Notes: generated by a model from the sequence alone, not told the origin. 35,838 nt of DNA from an uncultured Prevotella sp. (GCA_938028745.1 CALIZL010000005.1:1-35838), one strand, 5' to 3'; positions 24,708-33,047 are shown, numbered from the stretch's first letter. A program made the numbers and translations.

Positions 24708-24971
24708 ATGGCACATAAAAAAGGTGTTGGTAGTTCTAAGAACGGACGCGAATCAGCTTCACAAAGACTTGGCGTTAAGATTTATGGCGGACAAAAGGTT
24801 ACTGCTGGTAACATCATCGTTCGTCAGCGTGGCACGAAACACAACCCCGGCAAGAACGTGGGCATCGGTAAAGACGATACGCTCTTCGCACTTATCGACG
24901 GTGTTGTGAACTTTCGCAAGAGCCGCAAGGACAAAAGCTATGTTTCTGTAATACCGGAAGCTGAGGCATAA
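24708..24971 (+). CDS. rpmA: 50S ribosomal protein L27
   Basis: This is an 87-residue large-subunit protein whose N-terminus reaches the peptidyl-transferase centre. MAHKKGVGSSKNGRESASQR begins with the mature-type sequence, so no Firmicutes-like cleaved N-terminal extension is present. LGVKIYGGQKVTAGNIIVRQ and GTKHNPGKNVGIGKDDTLFA are family signatures. It is the second gene of rplU-rpmA, ended by a strong terminator. Confidence 0.98.
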   Translation: MAHKKGVGSSKNGRESASQRLGVKIYGGQKVTAGNIIVRQRGTKHNPGKNVGIGKDDTLFALIDGVVNFRKSRKDKSYVSVIPEAEA

Positions 24972-25005
24972 ATAAACAATTACACTTATTCCAAACAAAC
25001 AACAG

Positions 25006-25035
25006 AATCCCAACCATAGCAATATGGTTGGGATT
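25006..25035 (+). terminator. rplU-rpmA terminator with GCAA tetraloop
   Basis: AATCCCAACCATA at 25006-25018 and its exact complement at 25023-25035 enclose the four-base loop GCAA, a GNRA tetraloop. TCTGCTTTATAT follows. From 25040 to about 25190 nothing further is recognised. Confidence 0.9.
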
Positions 25036-25194
25036 TCTGCTTTATATAAGGTGATGAAGAAATACAAAGGAATTGTTTTAGAAAATGCGATGAGTTTTAG
25101 ATTTAGCCTCCTACTACGCACCTTTGCTTAGCAAACACCCCCACATTTTGCTATCCGTTTGGGATAAATGCCATTTCTATATACCAAGCCTATA

Positions 25195-25410
25195 ATTGGA
25201 CAACTTGACTACTTGCCAGTTAGCAAACCTTTCTGCTTGTACACTTGCCAACTCATTGGCAGCTCAAATAGTCCTCTTGTTAAGTTGTAAACCCATTAAC
25301 TCATAAACTTGTAAATTAGCTAAGGGGAAAAGAAGGCTGCACCTATCAACTGTTCAACTCATTTTCTTGGTAATTTGTCTACTCGTTTACTTGTCTACTC
25401 GTCAACTTTT
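25195..25410 (-). repeat. 8-bp-period array, reverse orientation, left of element copy 2
   Basis: Octamers CAACTTGA, CTACTTGC, CAGTTAGC and later GTCTACTC, GTTTACTT, GTCTACTC, GTCAACTT, TTCACCTT run in phase. The array is interrupted near 25325-25350 by a non-octamer segment containing GGCTGCACCTATC, which recurs at 35269-35281. Confidence 0.7.
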
Positions 25411-25418
25411 CACCTTTA

Positions 25419-26052
25419 ATTTGTCTTATTTTCCGCACAGATTTTAACATTATGAGTGCCCTTTTTGCTCACCAGTCGCTCACCTTGCCGCAAAAAATCG
25501 ATTCTCGCGAAGGTTAGTTTTGATGCAAAAGGGGGTTGCATATAAATGCTAGCAATATGAATATTCATTACACACAACCGCAATTTGCACCAGTTTTTGG
25601 GCTATTTGCTGCAAAATGCGGTGCAATATGCCGCAAAACGCACTGCATTTTGGTGCTAAACGCGGTGTGTTTTGGTGCTAAACGCAGTGCATTTTGGTGC
25701 TAAACGCAAGGTAAAATGCGGCAAAATGGGTGACGAAAAGCATAAAAATACACATCAAGGAGATAGACAAGACCTCTTCGAACCACTAAAAATAGGACTG
25801 AAAAGGGGCAAAACATATATAAAAAGTGGTGTTTTCGTAGCTAAAAGTGGATGATTGGGCTTGAAAAATTATGAGTTGCCGACCAAACTAGAAAGGTAAA
25901 GTGGTGCTAAACGCATGCAACTTCTCCAAAATTTGACAAAAACAAAAACGTGTAAGGCTGCATTTTGCAGCAAATTGCTTGCTTAGACACCCTTATTTTC
26001 GCTAGAAGGGGGTGGCGGAGAGGATGCGTTTTGTAAAATATTTTGTAAGATT
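25419..26052 (+). repeat. Dispersed non-coding element, copy 2 (lacks the 5' block)
   Basis: Homology to copy 1 begins around TTTGTCTTATTTT and includes the AACATTATGAGTG core and the identical 31-nt stretch at 25485-25515. A shortened 22-bp array and the 3' block follow, ending in a TTTTGTAAAATA-like sequence also present in copy 1. The 5' block shared by copies 1 and 3 is missing. No gene is supported; a 60-codon frame at 25672 simply crosses the array. Confidence 0.85.
25600..25731 (+). repeat. 22-bp tandem array inside element copy 2
   Basis: About six units, the best being three consecutive copies of TGCATTTTGGTGCTAAACGC plus two variable bases. Outer units are degenerate (TGCAATATGCCGCAAAACGC). 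The consensus is the same as in copy 1, but with fewer well-conserved units. Confidence 0.85.
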
Positions 26053-26230
26053 TTAAGTTGGTGAGGTTGTGAGGTTATGAGGTTGTGAGCTGATGAGGTT
26101 GTGATTGTTCAGTTGGTGAGTTCGTAAGTTTGTGAGTTGTTCAGTTGGTGAGTTCGTAAGATTGTGAGCTGATGAGTTTGTGAGGTTATGAGTTAAAGCG
26201 TTAATGAGTATGGGGTATTAACTTGGTGAG
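26053..26230 (+). repeat. 8-bp-period array right of element copy 2
   Basis: TGAGGTTG, TGAGGTTA, TGAGCTGA, TGAGTTCG and TAAGTTTG octamers run in phase. A multi-octamer block (TGTTCAGTTGG-TGAGTTCG-TAAG) is duplicated. The orientation is opposite to the array left of copy 2. Confidence 0.8.
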
Positions 26231-26250
26231 TCGAAATGATGCGCACTCTT

Positions 26251-26303
26251 AATCATTAGAAATGATTTAGGAGACGCAAGCCCTACTGCCTACGTCCCCT
26301 AAA
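26251..26303 (-). terminator. Tandem hairpins ending the rimO-HU operon
   Basis: TTTAGGAGACG at 26266-26276 pairs with CGTCCCCTAAA at 26293-26303 with one mismatch. It lies 7 nt beyond the stop codon of the HU-LysM gene. An adjacent hairpin AATCATT-AGA-AATGATT (26251-26267) overlaps by two bases. U-runs are weak. Confidence 0.55.
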
Positions 26304-26309
26304 ACGGCC

Positions 26310-28214
26310 TTAATTCTTAGATGTAGCCTTTGGTTTCTTCAATTCCAGCTTAGGAATTTTTATCTTTTGGCCTTCTTTCAGTTCCTTCACATTTCCGTTA
26401 ACGGCCTCAATGTAGCACTCCATACCAGGCCCTAACATGCTTTTGCTTAACGAATAAAGCGTTTGACCTTTGGTAACCGTTACCACATGGGCAATACCCA
26501 CAATCTTATAAGCACCCGTTCTCACACGAGCGTCTTTCTCGTATTGCTTATAGTTTTGGCTTTCGTCTGTGCTGGCCTTAGCCTTTTCTTGCTTTGGTGC
26601 AGGTTTATCCGCCATTTTTTCGGCAGGTTTCTTATTCTCGGCAGTTGTTGCAGCGGCCTTCTTATCGTCTGCTTTCTCCGCCTTTTTCTCAGCATTTTGT
26701 GCTATCTTCGCCTCGCTAGCCGCCAAATCGGCTTTGGTTTGGGCATCTATAAGCTTATTTATAGAGTCTTCGCGTGCCGAATCGGCAGGCGAAAGTGCTT
26801 GTTCGGATGCCTTTGAATCAGAAGGTTTAGAGGTATTCAGGAGCGTTTCGAGGTGCGAAATGCGGTTGTCCTTCAGCTGCATTTGGTTCCATAGATACCA
26901 AGCCACACCACCAGCAACAACAATAAGGCCAACAACACAGGCCACAATAAGCCTTCTGCGCTTTCTTCTGCGTTCCTCCTCTTCCCATTCGTCCTCTTCA
27001 TATTCATACGAGCTTTCATTTGTTTCGCCGTCTTCTTCAGAGTCCTCTTCGTCAATTTGAAGTTCGGTTTCCACATCCGAGCGGTCAGCGTTGTTGTTTT
27101 CCGTGTCTTCTGATGTCGGCTCATCTTCTGTTTCAACGTTCTCATCAACAAGCGTTTGGCTTTCAACAGCAGACACCGCACAAGCCGCTTGTACAGGTTC
27201 GCACCCGCTATCGTCGTGGGTTTCGGTAGCTACAATGTCATTGTCGACATCAGGCATGTCTTCTCCTTTTGCAGGTTCGCCTTCCACATCATTATGTGTT
27301 TCTTCCACATCGCTTGCCTCTACCCCATTTACAACATCCATTTCGGTAGCATCGGGCGTTTCGTCTGCCTGCTCAGAAAGCCCTTCAACCGATTGGGTTT
27401 GTGCTTGTGCCCCTTCCGTTCCATCATCAGAAAGGATGTCGGGCGCGCCTGTTCCTGTTTCAATGGAGGTTTCCTCCAATTCTAACTCCGCACGCTGAAC
27501 AACATTTTGTTCATGTTCGTTCTGCTTTTCGCCGCCGTTAAGCAGGCGCAACTGGTCGGCAGTGAGGGTAAGTTGGGTTGTTGCATTCACTGCATTTTCA
27601 GCAACAGCAATTGGCCGTTGGTCGTCATTAAGCGCCGAAAGCTGTTGCATCGTGAGAATATGACTCTTTTCGGGAGCCTTCTTAACCGGCACTTCTGTTT
27701 CGTTGGGCACTTCTACGGGTGCGCTAGCCAATGCGTCGGCAGCTTGGTTCACTGCTGCTTCAATCTTAGAAGGCGGCAAAGTAGAGGTGGGTGTCGCCTC
27801 CGCACCGTCCGAACTGTCGTTCAAGGGCGCAAGTTCTGCATCTGATGTCGTCTCCGTCCAGTCCATTCGTTCCAACTCTTTCAAGTCAACACCATCGTTT
27901 ATAACCACCGTATCGAATTGTGCAAAGGGCTTGTTCACCAAGTCTTTCATGGTGCTGTCGGGCGTAAATGATATTTTGTCGCGCCCATCAATGATTATCG
28001 GCTCGCCCGTGTTAACGTCAACGCTCTTACGCGCGCTAACGCTCATCACCTTAAACGTGCCAAGCCCTTTTAGCTTAACCTGCTTATCATCGTTCAATCC
28101 CACGTTAAGCGTATCGAACATTGTTGCCACAAAGTTCTCGGCCTCTTTCAAAGAAAGCTTGTTTTTGTTGACAAGAGCCATTGCCAACTCGCGGATACCA
28201 ACTCTGTTATTCAT
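26310..28214 (-). CDS. HU-domain, single-span membrane protein with C-terminal LysM
   Basis: This is a 634-residue protein combining DNA-binding and wall-binding parts. Residues 1-95 form an HU/IHF-like domain (LKGLGTFKVMSVSARKSVDV). There follows a long acidic, Glu/Thr/Asp-rich linker (about 115-415), a basic RRRKRRR stop (415-421), one membrane span (422-442), a periplasmic Ala/Lys-rich coil (about 470-560), and a LysM module (HVVTVTKGQTLYSLSKSMLG to GQKIKIPKLEL). The topology puts HU in the cytoplasm and LysM at peptidoglycan. The start at 28214 is preferred over 28226 because GGAGG lies 5 nt upstream and overlap with the HU gene is then 8 nt. It is the last gene of rimO-HU-this. Nucleoid-to-wall tethering is an inference. 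Confidence 0.9.
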   Translation of the reverse strand: MNNRVGIRELAMALVNKNKLSLKEAENFVATMFDTLNVGLNDDKQVKLKGLGTFKVMSVSARKSVDVNTGEPIIIDGRDKISFTPDSTMKDLVNKPFAQFDTVVINDGVDLKELERMDWTETTSDAELAPLNDSSDGAEATPTSTLPPSKIEAAVNQAADALASAPVEVPNETEVPVKKAPEKSHILTMQQLSALNDDQRPIAVAENAVNATTQLTLTADQLRLLNGGEKQNEHEQNVVQRAELELEETSIETGTGAPDILSDDGTEGAQAQTQSVEGLSEQADETPDATEMDVVNGVEASDVEETHNDVEGEPAKGEDMPDVDNDIVATETHDDSGCEPVQAACAVSAVESQTLVDENVETEDEPTSEDTENNNADRSDVETELQIDEEDSEEDGETNESSYEYEEDEWEEEERRRKRRRLIVACVVGLIVVAGGVAWYLWNQMQLKDNRISHLETLLNTSKPSDSKASEQALSPADSAREDSINKLIDAQTKADLAASEAKIAQNAEKKAEKADDKKAAATTAENKKPAEKMADKPAPKQEKAKASTDESQNYKQYEKDARVRTGAYKIVGIAHVVTVTKGQTLYSLSKSMLGPGMECYIEAVNGNVKELKEGQKIKIPKLELKKPKATSKN

Positions 28215-28497
28215 CTTCACCTCCATTTTTGAGACGTTCCTTAATGGAAGCCGTGGGCCTAAAATTCAACACGAGTTTAGGTGGAACTAGCATGCGCTGC
28301 TGGGTGGCCGGGTTAACCACCACGCGTTCGAGTCGTTTTTTCACTTCGAATGTGCCGAATCCAGGTATCGAAACGACGTCGCCCTCGTCGAAACGTACAG
28401 CCATTTCGTCGATGACGTTGCGCACTAAGGTTTGGGTTACGTTCTGCGTATAGCCCGTTTGTTGCGCTAGTTCGGTTATAAACTCTTTGTTGTTCAT
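28207..28497 (-). CDS. HU/IHF-family DNA-binding protein
   Basis: This is a 96-residue nucleoid protein with the expected fold: helices at the N-terminus (MNNKEFITELAQQTGYTQNV), then IPGFGTFEVKKRLERVVVNP, the base of the DNA-gripping arm, and KLVLNFRPTASIKERLKN at the end. The arm carries the Asn-Pro pair (VNPATQQ) that intercalates at DNA kinks in the family. Its ATG overlaps the rimO stop codon as ATGA, and its own end overlaps the HU-LysM start by 8 nt, so all three are translationally coupled. Its product could pair with the HU domain of the next protein as a heterodimer, since HU proteins are obligate dimers; this is inference. Confidence 0.95.
   Translation of the reverse strand: MNNKEFITELAQQTGYTQNVTQTLVRNVIDEMAVRFDEGDVVSIPGFGTFEVKKRLERVVVNPATQQRMLVPPKLVLNFRPTASIKERLKNGGEDE
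28217..28224 (-). promoter_or_regulatory. Shine-Dalgarno deciding the HU-LysM start
   Basis: The minus strand reads GGAGGTGA with GGAGG ending 5 nt before the ATG at 28214. It lies within the last codons of the upstream HU gene (GGEDE) and argues against the in-frame ATG at 28226. Confidence 0.7.
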
Positions 28498-29789
28498 TCT
28501 ATTTCACCATATAAGTCAAATTCTTCACTGTCGGTGATGCGCACGTTATAGAAACTTCCAACGCGCAATTTCACCGTTGCTGGGATAAGCACTTCGGGGT
28601 CTACCTCTGGCGAAGACCATTCCGTTCTCCCTATATAGTAGTCGCCGTCCTTTCTGTCGATAATCACTCGGAGCGTTTTGCCCACCTTTTGGGCCTCTAC
28701 CTCCGCACTGATATCTTGTTGCAGGGCCATCAGTTGGTCCAGTCGGCGTTGTTTCACTTCGTCTGGTATGTTGTCTTCGTAATGTTTCGCGCTGTAAGTA
28801 CCCTCCTCTTCGGAGTAGGCAAAGGCACCCATGCGTTCGAAACGCGCCCATTTCACGAAGTCGAGCAACTCGTTAAAGTCGTCTTCCGTTTCTCCCGGAA
28901 ATCCAACCATCAAGGTTGTGCGTAGGTGAATGCCGGGTATTTCTTCGCGAATACGCTTAATCAGTTCCATCGTTTGAGCCTTGGTAACATGTCGGTGCAT
29001 GCGTGTGAGCATGTTGTCGGATATATGTTGCAGGGCGATGTCGATGTATTTGCACACGTTTGGCTTGTTCTTGATGACTTGGAGCAGGCTGTGGGGGAAC
29101 TGATTGGGGTAGGCATAGTGCAACCTTATCCACTCCACGCCCTTGATGTCGGCCATTTCGCTAATCAAATCGGTTATCTGGCGTTGCCCATCGAGGTCTA
29201 CACCATAATAGGTAAGCTCTTGGGCAATGATTTGAAACTCTTTTACGCCCTGCGAAACCAAGCTGCGCACCTCTTCAAGAATTTCTTCTTTGGGGCGACT
29301 TACGTGCTTGCCCGTGATAAGCGGTATGGCGCAATAGGCGCAACTGCGGTCGCAACCTTCGCTAATTTTGAGGTAGGCATAATGGCGGGGCGTGGTAATG
29401 CTGCGCGTTCCGTTGCACGACGCGATGACGCCTTTCCCTAAATCTTTAAGCAAGTTTTTGTAATTGAACTTGCCGTAGAACTTATCCACCTGCGGTATTT
29501 CCTGTTCCAACTCCTTTTGGTAGCGTTGCGACAGGCAACCCATCACGTAAAGCTGCTTTAAACGCCCTTCTTCCTTGGCTTGTGCAAACTCTAAGATGGT
29601 GTTGATGCTCTCTTCTTTTGCACTTTCTATGAAACCACATGTGTTGATAACAACGATTTCTCCATTCGGTTTTTTGCTGTCGTGCACGCAGTGGTATCCG
29701 TTCGCTTCAAATTGCTTCATCAGCAATTCACTATCAACGAGGTTCTTTGAGCACCCCATTGTGATGATGTCAACCTGATTCTTTTTCAT
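28494..29789 (-). CDS. rimO: Ribosomal protein S12 methylthiotransferase
   Basis: This 431-residue radical-SAM enzyme adds a methylthio group to an Asp of ribosomal protein S12. The N-terminal UPF0004 domain supplies cluster ligands Cys13 (MGCSKNLVDS), Cys51 (NTCGFIESAK) and Cys85 (VMGCLSQRY). The radical-SAM motif CDRSCAYC places Cys146, 150 and 153, and a C-terminal TRAM domain covers about 370-431. MGCSKNLVDSE and the 431-residue length favour RimO over MiaB. The start MKKNQVDIITMGCSKN at 29789 is chosen; an upstream in-frame ATG would add 29 residues unlike the family. A gap of 278 nt separates it from ftsY and contains a CACAGCAC/GTGCTGTG hairpin (29855-29872) and a short octamer remnant. 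Confidence 0.97.
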   Translation of the reverse strand: MKKNQVDIITMGCSKNLVDSELLMKQFEANGYHCVHDSKKPNGEIVVINTCGFIESAKEESINTILEFAQAKEEGRLKQLYVMGCLSQRYQKELEQEIPQVDKFYGKFNYKNLLKDLGKGVIASCNGTRSITTPRHYAYLKISEGCDRSCAYCAIPLITGKHVSRPKEEILEEVRSLVSQGVKEFQIIAQELTYYGVDLDGQRQITDLISEMADIKGVEWIRLHYAYPNQFPHSLLQVIKNKPNVCKYIDIALQHISDNMLTRMHRHVTKAQTMELIKRIREEIPGIHLRTTLMVGFPGETEDDFNELLDFVKWARFERMGAFAYSEEEGTYSAKHYEDNIPDEVKQRRLDQLMALQQDISAEVEAQKVGKTLRVIIDRKDGDYYIGRTEWSSPEVDPEVLIPATVKLRVGSFYNVRITDSEEFDLYGEIE

Positions 29790-30067
29790 TCTAATGTTTG
29801 AGTACTTGTTGAGATGTCGCCTTGTCCGCACGAACAACGTGGGGAACGAAGAGGCACAGCACGAGTGCTGTGGCACTCTGGTAAGGCGAATGGGGGATGT
29901 TGACCCCGTTTATTCATTGTAAGTTGATGAGTTTGTAAGTTCGCGAGCTAATATGCCTTCTGACATTTCTCTCGTTTAAAAGCTTACGAACTTGTTATCG
30001 AGAAGGACAAGGGCTTGGAGATTGATGCGCTCACAAGTTCGCCCAACTACGAACCCAAGAACCTTAG

Positions 30068-31021
30068 TTATTCATTGAAAAGCGAATCTACGAAATGCTG
30101 GCGGTTGAAGAGTTGTAGGTCTTCCATACCCTCGCCTAGGCCAATGTACTTTACGGGAACTTTCAATTGGTCACTGATGCCAATCACCACGCCCCCCTTG
30201 GCCGTGCCGTCGAGTTTGGTAATGGCCAATGCGGTGATGTTGGTAACGGCCGAAAACTGCTTGGCTTGCTCGAAAGCGTTCTGCCCGGTTGAGCCATCTA
30301 GCACCAATAACACTTCGTTAGGAGCTTCGGGCAGCACCTTTTTCATCACTTCCTTTATCTTCTTCAACTCGTTCATCAGTCCCACCTTATTGTGTAGTCG
30401 GCCTGCCGTGTCGATGATTACCACGTCGGCGCCGTTGGCTTTGGCCGAACTGAGCGTATCGAATGCCACCGATGCGGGGTCGGAGCCCATCTGTTGTTTC
30501 ACCACGGGCACGCCAACGCGTTCGCCCCAGATGCAAATCTGCTCTACGGCAGCAGCTCTGAAAGTGTCGGCGGCTCCAAGATAAACCTTCTTTCCTGCCT
30601 GCTTAAACTGGTGGGCCAGCTTACCTATGGTGGTTGTTTTGCCCACTCCGTTCACGCCCACCACGAGTATCACGTATGGATTGCCCGTTTCGGGGAGTTC
30701 CCAACTATCGTTGTCTTGCGTGTTATTCTCGGAAAGCAGTGCGGTAATCTCTTCTTTCAAGATGTTGTTAAGTTCGCTTGTTGAGACGTACTTGTCGCGA
30801 GCCACCCGTGTTTCAATTCTCTCAATGATTTTCAACGTAGTGTCTACGCCCACGTCGGATGTGATTAGGATTTCCTCCAAGTCGTCGAGAACCTCGTCGT
30901 CAACCTTTGACTTTCCGGCTATCGCACGCGTTAACTTGCTAAAAACGCTTTGCTTGGTCTTTTCCAAGCCTTTGTCTAGCGTTTCTTTCTTGCTTTTGTT
31001 GAAAAACCCGAATATACCCAT
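30068..31021 (-). CDS. ftsY: Signal recognition particle receptor FtsY
   Basis: This is a 317-residue SRP GTPase that docks ribosome-SRP complexes at the membrane. It has the compact NG form: N domain helices about 1-100, then the G domain with P-loop GVNGVGKTTT (122-131), LGAADTFRAAAVEQ, the DTAGR switch and TKLDGTAKGG, closing with KYIGLGEGMEDLQLFN. The long acidic A domain found in E. coli FtsY is absent, as in many Bacteroidetes; a short MGIFGFFNKSKKE amphipathic start probably contacts the membrane. A TATCTTTG promoter box lies just upstream. Confidence 0.98.
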   Translation of the reverse strand: MGIFGFFNKSKKETLDKGLEKTKQSVFSKLTRAIAGKSKVDDEVLDDLEEILITSDVGVDTTLKIIERIETRVARDKYVSTSELNNILKEEITALLSENNTQDNDSWELPETGNPYVILVVGVNGVGKTTTIGKLAHQFKQAGKKVYLGAADTFRAAAVEQICIWGERVGVPVVKQQMGSDPASVAFDTLSSAKANGADVVIIDTAGRLHNKVGLMNELKKIKEVMKKVLPEAPNEVLLVLDGSTGQNAFEQAKQFSAVTNITALAITKLDGTAKGGVVIGISDQLKVPVKYIGLGEGMEDLQLFNRQHFVDSLFNE

Positions 31022-31038
31022 TTCGTTTCTTTTTGCTG

Positions 31039-31046
31039 CAAAGATA
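31039..31046 (-). promoter_or_regulatory. -7 box of ftsY
   Basis: The minus strand reads TATCTTTG, a perfect TAnnTTTG, 17 nt before the ftsY ATG. The leader would be about 10 nt. No exact TTTG -33 box was found at 19-21 nt. Confidence 0.6.
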
Positions 31047-31204
31047 CTTATTTTTATTTAGAAAACCTACACAAGTGCGCGTTTAGTGGGCTATTGTTTG
31101 TACGTTGGCATCAACCGAAAGCGGGGTTGGCTTGGCGCAAGTACTTGGAATGTGCATTCTGATACAACTATAATGGGGGTGTGATTAAATTTTTGTCGCA
31201 AAAG

Positions 31205-31235
31205 TTTGTAGATTTAATGAAAGTATATAATTTTG
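31205..31235 (+). promoter_or_regulatory. Consensus Bacteroidetes promoter of the acidic-tail protein gene
   Basis: TTTG at 31205-31208 and TAATTTTG at 31228-31235 are separated by 19 nt, an ideal match. The expected leader of about 115 nt holds a possible GGGGT/ACCCC pairing (near 31274 and 31311). Between the ftsY promoter and this one nothing else is evident. Confidence 0.85.
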
Positions 31236-31354
31236 CAGCAATACAACACACAAAAGGTTGAAAACCGACTATCGGGGTGTCTTTGTGCAGACGGCACATT
31301 TATGCGAAACCCCTTTCAATAAGCAATCATCGCGAGAAAGATAATTAATCATAT

Positions 31355-32179
31355 ATGAAACAAGAAAAAAAAGCTTTGACTCTTAAAACACTTAGCAAGA
31401 GCAACGTGTGGAGCATACAAGAGAATGACGTGTTCAGAATGTGGGAAGCTGCTGAAAAAGACGCTGACCTAAAAGATAACGCACGCCATTATATGGACGT
31501 TGTGAAAAGCGCGTTTGAAGCAGAAGAGATAAAGATAGACCGACCTGAAATCATAAAGAAGTATGAGGAACGCGGATTTAAGGTGGGAGCGATAAGGCTG
31601 GAAGAAGGACAAAAGACGAAACTGGCCATTAAGAAACGCCCCATCATGCGTGTTACCGACCTTACTTACGAAAACATACGCCACATTTCGGCGGCAAAAC
31701 TTATCGAAGTGCTCGACAGAAACTTTGGCGGAGGCTGGGATTCGCTCTCACAAAGCGTGAAAGACATCATCGAAAGCGGCTTTGAGGTGAGCACGACCGT
31801 ATTGCCAAAGGACCGTCTGCACAAGAAAGGCGGCATGTTCGACAAGAAGACCGAAGACGGATTTGAAGCCCTTGAAATAGAGAAAGGCACGTGGGTTGAG
31901 GCCATTTTCGTTAAGGAAAAGCCCGAATTGGAAAAGGTTTCATCCCGACTTGACGACGACTTTGCGGGCGGAAAAGGCCTTAGCGACAGTGATGAAGACA
32001 ATGAGGACGACGAGGACGAAGTTAACGATTCCGAAAGACAATATAAGGACGATGATGACGACGACTCGTTCGACGAGGACATCCTCACCGAAGAAAGCTA
32101 CCGAACAACGTTCGAAGAAGACAACGACGAACTGAACATGGAGGCTGAAAACATCGGTGAAGACGAGGACAATTACTAA
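31355..32179 (+). CDS. Conserved-looking protein with a strongly acidic C-terminal tail, function unknown
   Basis: I do not recognise this 274-residue protein. There is no signal peptide or membrane span. Residues 1-195 look folded, with alternating charged helices and strands (MKQEKKALTLKTLSKSNVW, KKRPIMRVTDLTYENIRHIS, LIEVLDRNFGGGWDSLSQSV). From about 199 onward the chain is dominated by Asp and Glu, including a run of six Asp at 232-237, and is probably disordered. The Lys/Arg-rich N-half and acidic tail recall nucleic-acid-associated proteins and chaperones with charge-masking tails, but that is analogy only. It has a long leader and a strong promoter, implying abundant expression. Confidence 0.8.
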   Translation: MKQEKKALTLKTLSKSNVWSIQENDVFRMWEAAEKDADLKDNARHYMDVVKSAFEAEEIKIDRPEIIKKYEERGFKVGAIRLEEGQKTKLAIKKRPIMRVTDLTYENIRHISAAKLIEVLDRNFGGGWDSLSQSVKDIIESGFEVSTTVLPKDRLHKKGGMFDKKTEDGFEALEIEKGTWVEAIFVKEKPELEKVSSRLDDDFAGGKGLSDSDEDNEDDEDEVNDSERQYKDDDDDDSFDEDILTEESYRTTFEEDNDELNMEAENIGEDEDNY

Positions 32180-32252
32180 ATTTCACAATAACATGGCATA
32201 GGATTTAAGGGGCGAAGCCTTATGGTCTTGCCTTTTATTTCCTACTGTAAAG

Positions 32253-33047
32253 ATGATAGATATTGTTATACCTATATATAAGGAGCGTGCCGACACAGAC
32301 GATTGCATTGCCTTGAAGCAGGCTTTTAATGTGTTGAAGAACCACCCCATTACCTTCGTCCACCCCGAAAGCCTTGACATTTCTGCCTACAAAAGTTTTG
32401 GAGATGCAAACTTTAAGGCGTTCGACAACCGTTTCTTTAAAGACATTCGCGGGTATAACAGTCTTATGTTGAGCGTAGATTTCTACAAGGCCTTCAATAA
32501 AACATACATTCTTATCTACCAAACGGATGCGTTTATCTTTAAAGACGAACTGGCGTTGTGGTGTAATAAGAACTATGATTATGTGGGCGCGCCCTGGTTA
32601 CGCAGCAGTGAACGGATGCCATTACCTAAGCGGATATGGGACAATCTGGTGTGTTACGGGCTACGGGTGGTAAATTATCATGGTAACAGAAGAACTCAAA
32701 AGAATAAGGCACTGCTATACAACGAGGTTGGTAATGGCGGCTTTTCGCTTCGCAAGAGAGAGAAAATGATTGCAATTCTTGAACAATTACCCTTGCAAGT
32801 ACAAGCTTACCTAAATCCGAAGAACAACAACCCATTCTTTGCCGAGGATGTTTTTTTCAGCGTAGAACCTCAAAGAAATGGTTTGAAGCTGAGCAAACCC
32901 AACTACATGGAGGCGTGCCGTTTCGCAATAGAGAACAAACCCGAATTGGCATTAAGTCTTAATGGCGGCGAATTGCCTATGGGTTGCCATCGTTGGAACA
33001 AAGAAAGCAGACCCTTTTGGAGCCGTTTTATTGATTATGGAACATAA
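32253..33047 (+). CDS. DUF5672-family putative glycosyltransferase
   Basis: This 264-residue cytoplasmic protein starts MIDIVIPIYKERADT, as nucleotide-sugar GT-A enzymes do. ILIYQTDAFIFKDELALWC contains a QTD in the place of the metal-binding DxD. YDYVGAPWLRSS, NEVGNGGFSLRKREKM, FFAEDVFFSVE and ELPMGCHRW are the conserved blocks I associate with DUF5672. The acceptor is unknown; surface polysaccharide or glycoprotein decoration is likely given the next two genes. Its last 11 nt overlap the following gene. Confidence 0.85.
   Translation: MIDIVIPIYKERADTDDCIALKQAFNVLKNHPITFVHPESLDISAYKSFGDANFKAFDNRFFKDIRGYNSLMLSVDFYKAFNKTYILIYQTDAFIFKDELALWCNKNYDYVGAPWLRSSERMPLPKRIWDNLVCYGLRVVNYHGNRRTQKNKALLYNEVGNGGFSLRKREKMIAILEQLPLQVQAYLNPKNNNPFFAEDVFFSVEPQRNGLKLSKPNYMEACRFAIENKPELALSLNGGELPMGCHRWNKESRPFWSRFIDYGT

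Noticed and set aside
25672..25854. 60-codon frame in element copy 2
   Set aside because: It crosses the 22-bp array and is not preserved in copy 1.
29790..29876. 29-residue N-terminal extension of RimO
   Set aside because: RimO proteins begin close to the MGCSKNLVDS motif; the extension has no similarity to the family.
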